From positions 3,862,434 to 3,926,433 of the forward strand of contig PTFA01000081.1 of the NCBI GenBank assembly GCA_003342895.1: a DNA stretch of 64,000 nt, written 5' to 3'. The position numbers were made by a program, and so were the translations under genes. This document shows, in pieces, positions 51,606-62,600 of the stretch (positions are counted from its first letter, which is position 1; every line of letters begins with the position of its first letter). Under the pieces are notes generated by a model. The model was given only the letters and a program-made list of their open reading frames with translations, did not search any database and had not been told where the DNA came from. This DNA comes from Casuarius casuarius (taxonomy: Eukaryota > Chordata > Aves > Casuariiformes > Casuariidae).

Positions 51606-52615
51606 TATATGAAGAAAAATTGTTAAAATCCAGTACTNTGAAGCAGCATTCTTCATCTTCTTGTAAAACCTCTTTCATTGAAGCAAGGTGGGAAAATCTC
51701 CAGCTCTCACAATATGACATTGCCAGACAAGTATGAATGTCTTCCTGTTATGAATGGCCAAATTTAATCTGCACAGTTAACTTGAATATGATTTCAGTCT
51801 CAGCTGCTTTTGCAGGAGATGACAGGAAGGATGCTTGCAAGAACTAGACTGGCTAGCTGACTGCTCCTGTGAAGGCAGGTAAGCTACACGGAAGCTGCAC
51901 GAAGTGCCAGGCTCATCCACATGGCAGGTAAGTGCACCTGGGTTTCTTGAAGAAGGCGGCACCACAGAAGTTTGCAGAAGTTGCAGCAAAAGTTGTTACA
52001 GAGCTCAGGATGTTCCTGGGGAAAAATACTATGGACAGGTCTGGAGTTTCCTGCAGTGTCCCTAAGGACACCACTCTGAAAAGTGCTGTAGGTCCAAGAT
52101 GTTCTTTCTTCCTATCATATATAAGGTANAACTACTTCTTTTAAGAAGACAAACCTAGACTGACACTAGGTTTATAGTAATAAAGTTAGTTGAAGGTGAC
52201 TGGAAAAGTGGAAAAGGTTACTGGTAGCTTAGATAAATAGCTTTTTCATTCTCAGATTATACATGTTAAACATTTATAATAACAATAACAAAAAATATAT
52301 GATCTTTATTTGTATACAGAGCTGGAGGCTTATATTTGGCTTTTGGTAGGCATTTTTTGTGTTTTATTCAAATCCTTAGTTTTCACTATTTCTTGCTTTG
52401 GCTAACTGGATTATTCAAATTAGTATACTTTCATATGCTGATGTATCAGAAGAGCATGCACTCTTCCTGACTNCTCCCTTTGGCCTTCATCAGACTGAGT
52501 AAAATTATTCACAGAACGGTCTCTAGAAGGACTGCTACCTCTGGCCACAGCTACCATGTTTCTCACACTGCCCTGTTACAGTCAAACAAGGGCCAGACTC
52601 GGAAGCCTCTGAATT

Positions 52616-52678
52616 GCTCAAGATTTATGCTGACATAAAGTGATGATGCAGCTCAAGATTGATGCTGGTATAAAGCAT
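52616..52678. repeat. Imperfect tandem repeat of about 35 bp
   Basis: GCTCAAGATTTATGCTGACA followed by TAAAGTGATGATGCA is repeated as GCTCAAGATTGATGCTGGTA with TAAAGCA. Confidence 0.55.
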
Positions 52679-53684
52679 ATCAAACTGTAGCCATGATGAT
52701 ACATTTTTATTCTATCCCATAGATGACTGCACTTGGAAGAGAAGGAAGGGCATTCCTAAGGGATTAAGTAGACAAAACTTCCTGTTTGCCCTCCAGGAGG
52801 ATGAACATGTAGTTCAGTGAGGACAGACACGTTTTATACATCTTTTGCATTTAAATTATGATTTGCAAAGCTGTCTAAGGGCTTAGGATGTTTAATCTCC
52901 ATTAAAAGTAATGAAGCCTGCATAGCTGTGTGCTTTAGGCCATTTGAGACACTGCCAGCTCTAAGATTTTCCTAATAGCTAATCAGTTAGTACAAATTAT
53001 TTTTATTGGTAAGTTTCATACTCCTATCAATGCTACACATGAAATTATTTATACAAGTTGAGCAATTTTAGGAAAATCTGAAAAGTACTGAAAAAGAATA
53101 AAACATTTGAAAAAGAATACATTTACTACATGGTTAAAAAACAACACTTTTTTCTAAATTTTTTTTTGTATAGACATATTTCAGATAATGCCACAGTAGT
53201 TTATAAACTAGGTAAATTTGCCGAAGAAGCTGTTTCTCTTTTCTTCAGTATTCCACCTAAGAAAATAAAATAGCTTTCATATTATAAAGACATTAAGTGA
53301 AAGAGCTAAGAAATCCATTTCAACTCTGGGGAGTCCGTTCATTACCTGCCTGATTTTGTTACATGTTCCTTGTCTGCATAAGGCAGGAGAGGTCGAGGTA
53401 ACTTCTTGAGGACCCTCCCAGCTACTTTCTGTGGTCTTGTTAGATCCTGCCTGTGCAAAATTTAACGGGATCTGGACCACTGCTATATTAGTGTACTGCT
53501 TCTGTTTACTAAATATCAATGATGTCCACATAAATTAATCAGAGTTTGTAAGGTGCTTTTCTGCTGTGTATTAAAGTTCATTGAGTATTGTAAAAACAAT
53601 ATTATTTTACACTGTATGTGGGTTCTGCACCTGGAATATTCATTCAAGTTTGTATATTTTTCCACATCAAATAGAGGTGGTTCA

Positions 53685-54245
53685 AGAAAAAATTACCCTT
53701 CTGTCTCAAGAGTAATGCAGGCCAGCAAGGGTTCAGAAACATGTGACAAGGACAGTCAAAGGTACAAGCAGCTTCTGTACAAGGAATCACTAAGTAAACN
53801 AGGATTCTTCAGGTGGAAAAGAAATGACAGAAATGGTGGAGGTCTGTAAAAGATAATGGAGAGGAACCAAAAGGCTATCTAGGATCAGTTGTTTGCTGTC
53901 TCTTCTAATACAACAACAAAACAGCATCCATAAACTAACGGGTGGCAGATTTAGATAGGAAAAAAGGGCAGTTCTTTACATATATGCTTAAGCAGTGGAT
54001 GTTTTTGTTATGGATGCTAGAAATTGCTATGAATTCAATGTATACTGGGCATCAAGTACTATTAAATGCAAAGGTAGCACCTCTGACTGAGGAAGTTCCT
54101 GAACCATAAAAAGCTAGAGGATGGAAGAGTCTTCTGGGGAAGCATCACGTAATTGCCTATTTCTGTATTCTTTAGGTATCCATTGCTGCAGAGAGGACTA
54201 GATGGTCCTACTTTGACCTGGTACAGCCATTCTTAAAAGAATAGA
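53685..54245 (+). mobile_element. Old CR1/L3-type LINE 3' end
   Basis: Degraded but ordered matches to the 3' part of amniote CR1 elements. They include GGTGGCAGATTTAGATAGG, GTTCTTTACATATATGC, GCTAGAAATTGCTATGAATT and the diagnostic tail GGACTAGATGGTCCTACTTT followed by GACCTGGTACAGCCATTCTT. There is no reverse-transcriptase frame, so it is an inert 5'-truncated copy in the same orientation as FGGY and opposite to the RNF170-like gene. Confidence 0.7.
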
Positions 54246-54856
54246 GCAAATTGAGGAAAAAGAGATTTGGAGTCACCTTCAGCAAAGATAACAGTGGCTT
54301 AGTCTTGTCCTGCATAAGTAGGCTAGGAAAAACATGCCACATCTTGCATTTATTTTATTAGGTTATGTGCACATTTCTGGTTTATTTAGTCCAAGCACTC
54401 TAAATGGTGTTCAGGTTAGCTTTATGCTGGTTGTAAGGGGACAGACAAGCTGAATCTGATAGAAAGAGTAGATGATATTGGATGTAGCTTAAAGACTCCC
54501 AGAATAAATTCACCCTTCCAGAATCTTGATCCAGCAATTGAACACTTGAACTACCAAAATGAATTAAGCTTGAGGCAGCATTTTTGGCAGTTAGTATTTT
54601 GTGTCATGTGGCTGTGAGTTTGGATGGTGCTAGACACCCCTAACAAAATAAAACATTTTGTGCAACCTCTGCCTAAAATAACAGATTTTTGGGGAGGTTC
54701 CTCTAATGCATGTTCTAAAGCATGTTCTACATGTAATGTAGAAACAACACAATTTAAATTTCATTCCTGTTAATAGTCTAGGCTGGAAACTTCTGAGAGT
54801 GCCCATAAAAGTTACTGTTTCATAGCATTGTATTAGGATCTTGGTGCCTATCTCAC

Positions 54857-54886
54857 CTTTGAAAATCCCAGGCCTGAATAATGCCA
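54857..54886 (-). CDS. Candidate 30-nt microexon of the RNF170-like gene (speculative)
   Basis: Strong splice sites (TTTTTATTTGCTCTACAG and AAAG|GTGAGA) flank 30 nt. Its phase (one base, nine codons, two bases) fits both the candidate start exon at 59675-59647 and the exon at 51287-51212. It would encode GIIQAWDFQ plus split codons. It has no similarity to RNF170 that I recognise and could be chance. Confidence 0.2.
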
Positions 54887-54916
54887 CTGTAGAGCAAATA
54901 AAAAGCACAAATAAAA

Positions 54917-54948
54917 AGGAGTGCTATCTACAAGGAGTGCTATCTACA
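54917..54948. repeat. Tandem duplication of 16 bp
   Basis: AAGGAGTGCTATCTAC occurs twice head to tail with no mismatch. Confidence 0.8.
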
Positions 54949-55599
54949 TAGCATACTGAAATTATGCTCCTCTGTCATAGCCATCTCTTCTATGGAAAAG
55001 TGGAGAAAACTTGAAACCATCTTCTGGGGGGACCCAGAATCCTCTCTAGAGAGTAAGTGCATACAAGTATTCTTTGAAAACACTGAGCAGTGCTCATCAT
55101 TTTTAAGGAGTANCAGTGGTCACCTCTTAAACTGTTTTCAGCAGTGGAAGCTTTCACCCACATAGGAAGTGTTGGCACGGTGCTTTCATTGACCGAAGAG
55201 ATTCAACACACATGTCCAGTGAGAAAATCTAATCACACCGGTGGACACCCTCATCAGCTTTCACCAGACTGTGCCCCTAAATTAGATGACTGACATAAAG
55301 TGACTCCATAAGTGCTGAGAGAAAATGAAACACCCACTTTGAACGAACTGGCAAGAAGATAGTAAGTTGATTTATTGTGATGTACATGCTCATAAATGAC
55401 ACAAATGGCTTTGGAGACTTGCATTGAGTATATGGGCTGTAATGGATGATGATATACAGTGCTTCATGTTAAATTTCACACTTACAGGGTGGTGAAGGCC
55501 TGAGAAGTTACGACGCTTCTTTTAAAATAGTTTTATTTTTCTAAAATCAGGTCCATATGTTTATATTCTTTTCTCAATGAACATCCCAGGAGTTACCTG

Positions 55600-55735
55600 C
55601 TTTTGGGGTCAGATTTTCAAAAGAACTCCAATTAGGAGCCAGGTTGTGTAGTTCTTCAAACCCAGGAGTTCCCAGTTTGACAGTTAGATTTTTTGAGAAA
55701 CTTGAGATCTTTTAAAATCTGGACACTTATTTCAG
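55600..55735. repeat. Degenerate amniote repeat (bottom/top symmetric type)
   Basis: GGGGTCAGATTTTCAAAAGA at the left and TTTTAAAATCTGGACACTTA at the right resemble the paired ends of a common amniote element whose termini read 'gattttcaga.gtgctgagc' in opposite orientations. Confidence 0.35.
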
Positions 55736-55839
55736 CTTAAAATGAAAGTTCAGCATTTTGGAAAGTAAATCTAGTAGAACTCTGAAAAATCAAGCCATTA
55801 GATTTGATGCATTTTGAGTACTTGTATGCAAAAGAAAGG

Positions 55840-55940
55840 CATGAAGTAGTGATTAGGTCATTGATTAGGGAGCCAGAAGCTCCTGGGTGTAAAACTTTAT
55901 CTCCAAGACACTGCTCAGCTCACTACNTCTTCCAGTTTTA
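55840..55940 (+). repeat. MIR-like SINE fragment
   Basis: AGTGATTAGGTCATTGATTA followed by GGGAGCCAGAAGCTCCTGGG and TGTAAAACTTTATCTCC matches the 5' tRNA-derived part of MIR. Confidence 0.5.
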
Positions 55941-57174
55941 CCACATGGAAATCTTTTTCAAACATTCAGTGATGAGTTCACTCTCATCAGCATGTTTGAA
56001 GAGAAGGAATTAAAGTTTAAAAAACACTTAGGAGATGAAAGAGCTAACAACCATTTATTCATTTTTTTCCATGAACATCTGCCATTCTTTAGAAATAAAA
56101 CAGACTCACTTAGAAGTTTAAACTTGTTAGGAAGGCATAATACCATGTTACCTCTTCATCAGATTCCTGTGATAGGTGGACACCTGCTCTGTGCCTCAAT
56201 TAAAGGTGAGCAAGGATATACTGGACAACTAAGCATTTGACAATACATACTAAACCTAATCACAAGCAAAGTAAAAGTACATATTTTGAAGGGAAGAAAT
56301 GATTTGTGCAAATTTTCCAAAAGTAACGCTAATGATTAGAAGTATAAATAAATATTTCAATTATTTATTCATAATCATTCTAATGAATACTTCCTACCTT
56401 GGTTCAGAAGACCTACATAAAGTTTGGCTTACCATTCCTCTTTCCAGAAATGTGTGAGAGGAGCCGAGTAAGTTACACTAGCTGACAGTGTTATGGTGTG
56501 GAATCATTCATTAAGGCAGGCTATGCGTGTTTGTCAATTATTAACTTAGTTGCCCAATGTCAAGGTTCTGTTAGGTTTTCTAAATTACGGTTACGAAAGA
56601 AACCTTTTCTTCAAACAAGGCAAGTCTGTTAAAAGAATAGAGGTCTCCTGGGGAAAAAAAAACCTCCTCCCGTTCCAAAGAACCTAGATAAATCTCCTCC
56701 CTCAAAAAGATGTTTAATGTAATTGAAAAGATCCTTGAGTCTAATAAAAATATCACATTGCTATTTTCAAATATTAACTTGATCAAGGGCGAACTACAGG
56801 TATTTTGATCACCTGATATAGTAGTAGCCTATGAGTCGTGTAGACAAGGGATTAACTGAAGTACTGTTGTGAAACACGCATAAAACTTGCCAGACACTTG
56901 TNATACCATGGCATTGCATAACTGCAGAATTAGATTGAGTAACACACAACATTGTCCAATTAATCACGTGAGGTGTAGAATTTAAGCAGAAGATCTAATA
57001 TGCCAAAATAATATTAACTGATGGGCATATATACTTCATGAAGTATTTATTCTTTGTCATGATATATGTTCCTTAAGAAAAGCTTGATTTCTGTAAAGAT
57101 TTTTTCCACTTTAATACAGAAAAAAATAGTATGGAAACTTGTTAAACGCTTGATTTTATGCAATGTTGATCATC

Positions 57175-57315
57175 CTGATCTTGATTCAGCAAAGCACTGA
57201 AGCACATGCCTAATTTTCAGCCCTCAGATAAACACATGAACTCTTACGGAGGAGTGGAGGGGGAGTCAGTAATACTAGAACAGAACAGAAATAATGCCCC
57301 TGCTGTTCCTATTGA
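57175..57315. repeat. Degenerate amniote SINE fragment
   Basis: TTGATTCAGCAAAGCACTGA followed by AGCACATGCCTAATTTTCAG, then CTGTTCCTATTGAAGCACTG. The 'cagcaaagcacttaagcacatgc' module is frequent in bird, turtle and crocodilian genomes, which supports the sauropsid call. Confidence 0.55.
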
Positions 57316-57498
57316 AGCACTGATATGCTAAACAGAGCACTTTCCAAAGACTGGCAACTGGATGGAATTTGTAGCATAAACAATGTGCCTTGTTTGTCAT
57401 CAGTGCCTAGGGAACCTTCTTCACTTTGCTACTGGGAAATTGGCGACAAATTCAATACTGTATGTGACTTCCTGTGGTGGATATTCATGCATACTCAT

Positions 57499-57556
57499 AT
57501 GCCAATGTGCTTTTTATATATTATGCCAATGTGCTTTTTATATATATATATATATT
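57499..57556. repeat. 24-bp tandem duplication running into (TA)n
   Basis: TATGCCAATGTGCTTTTTAT is followed by ATAT and repeated, and the second copy ends in a (TA)n run of about 20 bp. It probably arose by replication slippage. Confidence 0.75.
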
Positions 57557-59646
57557 TGTCATTTATTATTTATCCAACTATGTATACAAATCTACAGTGT
57601 GATTTAATTACTTATTAAAGATACCAGACTAGCAGACATGGAAAGTGGAACCATTTCTTTATCCAGAGAAGTGACCTAGCATTAGCAGTGGCTGCTTTCC
57701 CATGTTCTTCTGCTAAAAGGCTTCCCCCTTGCTAGACTCCCCAAGAACGTGAACATAACTTGTTCTCTCCTACCTCTTCCCATGTATTCTGCTCACTCTG
57801 TAAATTTAAGTCTGCTAACAAACTTGTCCATTATTACTAGTAATAACAGTGATTCTTAGACAGGAGTGTTTATCTACTGGAAAATTGGTTTGAACACGCT
57901 AAACCTATTTTACTTAGGTCACTCAAGCATTTGATTACTACTAAGTCAAAAAAGGATTTGAACTGGTTTTAATATAAAGGTGAAACTCCCATAGCAAAAT
58001 AATAGCAAAAAATTATAGACCTTCTGTAAAGATTAAATGAACCTGAAAGACTTCCTTTTGTTTGCCAGGGGCTGTATGCATTGTGCTTTGTCTTTTTTGC
58101 AATCACATATGCCTTCGACTAACAGACAAGCTAGGCTTGGAAACTGTATGCTAAAGCCTGCACTGTTTCAATAAACAGGGGTTTTTTTNATGCCATTGTC
58201 AACCTCTTACTGCTCATTTACCATTACAGTTCAAAGCACATCTTCCCCACAGGCAGAGCTAGATGCTGGACAGCAGAGATTCTGCAGTCGTGTCACATTT
58301 TCAGTCAGTAACCCACTCTTTGAAACAGAGATTTTATTAGACTAAATTCATTGAATTTCACTATACCTGTTTGCTGGAGAAAGACTCTTAAATACTAACA
58401 AACTTCCTGTTACACAGCTTCAGAATATTTGGTGATACAGATTGTGGGCACAAGAAAATCCCTTAAATTTATGTGAATATTTACAGTAAATCAGAAAAAC
58501 ATGATTGCCATAACAAGCTGGGTGGCCAACCATTCCTGTTGTTTGTCTTATTAACTTGTTGGTTCCCAGCATCTGCATGGAAACTGCACTCTTGGATGCA
58601 TTTTGTCTAATTGTAGTTTTGTCCTTTTCTCATGCTAGATCTTTTGTTGAGGCTTTAAAGCACAGCTACAATACAAGTAATAATTTTACCGGTAATAAGG
58701 TGGTCATTTTGGCTTTCGAGTTTGAGCCTGTTCAAACACTTGCATGCCTGAGTTATTTTGTGTAGTTGAATAGGCCCATCAAAGCCAACAGGTGTGTTCA
58801 TGCCAACTGTTTGTATTACTGCATTATTAATTTGCAATTTTCCACATAAAGTTTCTTATTCTACTCCATAAAAGCCTACCTAACTGAAAACTGGGACTTA
58901 GAAGTATAAAGATGTGAAATAACACTCCCCGGCGGTGCTTTGGACCAGGGCCTGCGTAATGGCATTTGACACAAACCAAGGGGTTTTATGCCTGAGATAG
59001 AGTTTCTCATTAAAGTCTTCTCAATGTGTCCCAGGTGTGACCTAATTCCATTCTGGAAAATAAGAGTGGTAAATGCTGACTGCTGTTTATGCAGGCAGGC
59101 TTTACAGTAGTGTACGAAAAATGAACATCTAAGCTATCAGAACAGCCATTAACCTGGTTCCCATGAAGAGCAAAACATGACAGACCAGCTGTCTAGTGAA
59201 GTACGTGAAGAAAGCAAGAGAGAAATCTCTTCAAGTGGAAACATAAGTGAACTGCTAGTAAAATCAGGCAATCGTAGCTTTTATCATAAAAAAATGAACC
59301 AAGTGCAAAATATAAGTTTGTTAGAAATGCCAATAAAAATAATTGTAACCTCCCTGGCACTGCTTAGAGAGAACAAGCTGTTAAAAAGAGGCTCCACCCA
59401 CCTGTTGTCTGAGTTGGCTTTCACTCTTTGCAACATGCTATATCAAGGGAACCTTAAAATATGGATGAAAATGTGTNCAAAATGCTTGGGCAAATTGAAG
59501 CTTTTTTTCAAAAAGACATTTGTATAAAAATACTGAAATTTGAACTCGATTTTGAGAGATACATGCTAACTTGCTTTGTTCAATATGTAACTGTTTTAGT
59601 GAGTAAATGAGTAAATACAGAAGAACTCATCTTATTCTTTACATAC

Positions 59647-59675
59647 CTATAGCTATCCCTCTTTCTCTTAGCCAT
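59647..59675 (-). CDS. Candidate RNF170-like start exon
   Basis: The minus strand reads AACAATGGC, a good start context, then ATG GCT AAG AGA AAG AGG GAT AGC TAT AG followed by donor GTATGT. The MAK start resembles the RNF170 N-terminus (MAK, then MAKR in frog as I recall). The phase is compatible with the exon at 51287-51212, but the expected first membrane helix is not encoded between them, so an exon is missing or the start is elsewhere. Confidence 0.3.
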
Positions 59676-62600
59676 TGTTGGGTGGTGGACATTTCCCTGT
59701 TATTTATTAGTAAGTGACAGATGTGACTTGTTCACCTAGCACTTCCATTTTTGAACACACACTTTTCTTCTTCAGCTAGAGATTACTGTTTGAATAGCCT
59801 ATTTAAAACANATTTTAGTGATTTTCAATACNAGCTGTTAGGTAACAAAGGCAATTCTTTAATAACTTGTTAATTTTCAACTTAATAATAATGGAAATGA
59901 ACAACTTATTAATATTTTATTCAGTGAATCTTGTGTATTGATGATAATTTTTCTGAATAATAAGATGATGTACAATATGTACTACAGAACATGTTATTTG
60001 GAAAATGATTTTGTCTTTAGAGGGATTAGAGATATTACCATTAGTGTTGGTGTGCAAGACTGCACAGAATCAATCTAAAGGGACTGATTCTTTTTGGAAA
60101 TTAAGTTTGTGATTTTCATGATCCTGAAAAAGCATACTCCTGAGCATACTCATGGAGTAACCCTGGACTGTAGTGAAAACTGGAAGTATTCAGTACAAGA
60201 TACTAAATATGTGCAAAGATATTGTCAGGATCAGAATCTACAAACCAAATGGTCTTCTTGGGACATAAAAACACCTGTCAAACTTTCTTTAGTCCCGTNA
60301 AGTCAGAGCATTACACTACCTTTCCAACGTCCCTGTGGAAACAGGATTTGAAACAGGAATGTGGATTTGTTTGTGACAAATACATCTCTGTCATACTTCA
60401 TATCCCAGTACTGACCTTCTTGTCACTGGAACAAACTGAAGTTGTATCTGAGAATTTTAATACATATGAACTTGAAAAGCCAGGTACTGCTACCATGACA
60501 GTGCAAACAGTTCCATGATGTCAACTAATGTCAGCCAAGACCATTTTCACTTGTGACCTTGCTCACTGAAAAAAAGATAGAGTATCAAAATAGAAGTACA
60601 GCTATCTGTGANATAGTAAACAAAAAGCCAGAAATAGAAAAGCATAGATACAAGATTGACAAATGTTAGGGAAACAGCTGAGACAGAGAGAGCAGGCTAG
60701 AAAGGAAGGTTACAATGAAAAAGTAAGGTCATGCTGGAAAGAAAAGATACAGTAGACATGTAATATTTTATCCTGCTAAAGTCACTGTTCATAGGTGTCC
60801 CTGGTCTGAGATGCTTTATTGAGATAATCCAGGTAGATCATTCCTAAAGAAGATAATCAATTATTCTCCTGGAGTAAAAACGTGCAATTACAAAGATCTG
60901 GTCACAATATTTTTTATAAATGCAGTTAGTTAGTTTTCTACCTCTGACTTATTTTCTTCCTTTTATTGCTTTTTAAGAAATTTAATGGGCTATCAGGACT
61001 TTTGGCTCTGTGACATTATTCCATCTTTTCTCTGCCTCCCTGGAAAGGGAATTATAGTATACTAAAGCAGAGATGATCCATCATTCTCTGCACTCATGTT
61101 TTCCAGTTATTTAAGGAGTGACCAGATAAGGTAATTCTAATACAGGTCTGTCTTATCTTTTTTTTGGCCCTGCAAAGTGATTTCCTTTCCTCAGGAGAAT
61201 TTAGAGACAGTGGACAGGCCAGAGGCACTCACAAAAAAGACACATTTCTGTAGACTGCTCTGAAGAGTNCCAAAGCAAATAACTTCAGAATTGCTTCAAA
61301 TCAAGTCCAAGCNGCCTCTCTGTCCCATTCACCTCCCCTCCTCTTCTCTTCTTTCCCTGATGAAAGACAAAAACTGCCCAGTGGGACCCCACCTGGTCTT
61401 GCTTGTCTTATGCATGAGATTAGCAATATATTCCTGCTTCTCACTTTAATATTCATTGTAATAAAATATGATCTGCATAGCTCATATTGGCAATATTGTT
61501 ACAAATGTAACATCTGTTTCAGTTTAGCAGTACCTACTTCCCTGACATATGATAAACTTTAATATTTGTAAAAGTACTTACAATTTTTTTCTGTAACTTT
61601 TTTGTGTTATTCTACAGAAAAGGTAGAGATGCATTTGTATTGTATATACACACACTATATGATATGTGCTATAATAACTATAACTGATATTCTGTAACCT
61701 AGGACCCCAGAAATGACTGCAGACAAAACTGAGTTCATTCTGAAGGCAGACAAGAAATGCCTTCATAGGTCTAATGATATGACTTACTATTTCTTACCAC
61801 CATAAGTCTATGGGGGGGTAAAAAAGAATTTTCATTGTGTTAAGATGTCCTAAGAAAAGTATAAAGAAGAGCATAAATGGCTCCAGTATTCCAGAAGTCC
61901 CACTGGCTTAAACATTAATCTATTAAAAATAAGAGTTCTAATAGTTGAATGACTTCCAAGAAGGGCCTCAAGGGATGAAAGTGTTCCTATCAAATCTGAA
62001 AATGTTTGGAAGATGCTTATTCCATGTGAAAATATTTTCACCTTGCAGAAAAGCTTGAATATGAAATTCATTTGATGAATATACTGTCATACAACGTATT
62101 TTCAGAATTGTTATAAATTACCTAGAATTCCTGCTATTTTGATAACAAATGCATTATAATGAATTTTATCTCCCATAAGCCAAAATATTTCAGAACATTT
62201 TACAAAATAGATACTTCAGTTACATAGTAACAAATTTTACATTCCTAATTGCAACAGCTCCTATTTCCCTAAGGGCAAGTTCTCCTTCAATATGGACCAC
62301 TAGGTAAGCCAGTCTCCAGCTTCCCATGTCCTGCACAATGCTCACACTCATCTCCTCTATTTCACTCAAACTCTAGACCAGTACCTGCCTTTTGCTGTGG
62401 ACTGGAAAAAAACTAACATCGTGAAGGAGTCTTACTCTATTCCATCTAGTGAAGACACAGACTTCCAGAACGCTGAAAGGTTTCCAAGCTGGAATCCCTT
62501 GGGCTAACCCAAATCTTGGTTTGTATGTGAAAGAAATGTGACTACATAGCATACATTTGCAAAGCTGCAGGTCCAACTCCAAAGTAAATGTTTCATGCCT

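Larger units (their letters stand above)
51288..59646 (-). other. Presumed 5' intron region of the RNF170-like gene
   Basis: An 8.4-kb stretch where the missing first-helix exon might lie. It contains a CTCF-like site (51382-51394), a TG/TA microsatellite, a CR1 3' end (53685-54245), MIR and amniote SINE fragments and short tandem duplications. I searched for minus-strand donors with an adjoining hydrophobic frame and found none convincing. Confidence 0.45.

Noticed and set aside
53330..53531. Minus-strand open frame with donor CAG|GTAATG, considered as the missing N-terminal exon
   Set aside because: The encoded sequence is polar, lacks a membrane helix, and the acceptor and phase do not fit the downstream exon.
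59177..59527. 116-codon + strand open frame beginning MTDQLSSEV
   Set aside because: It has no recognisable domain, contains an N codon and lies in AT-rich sequence without promoter or splice context; a frame of this length can occur by chance in 64 kb.
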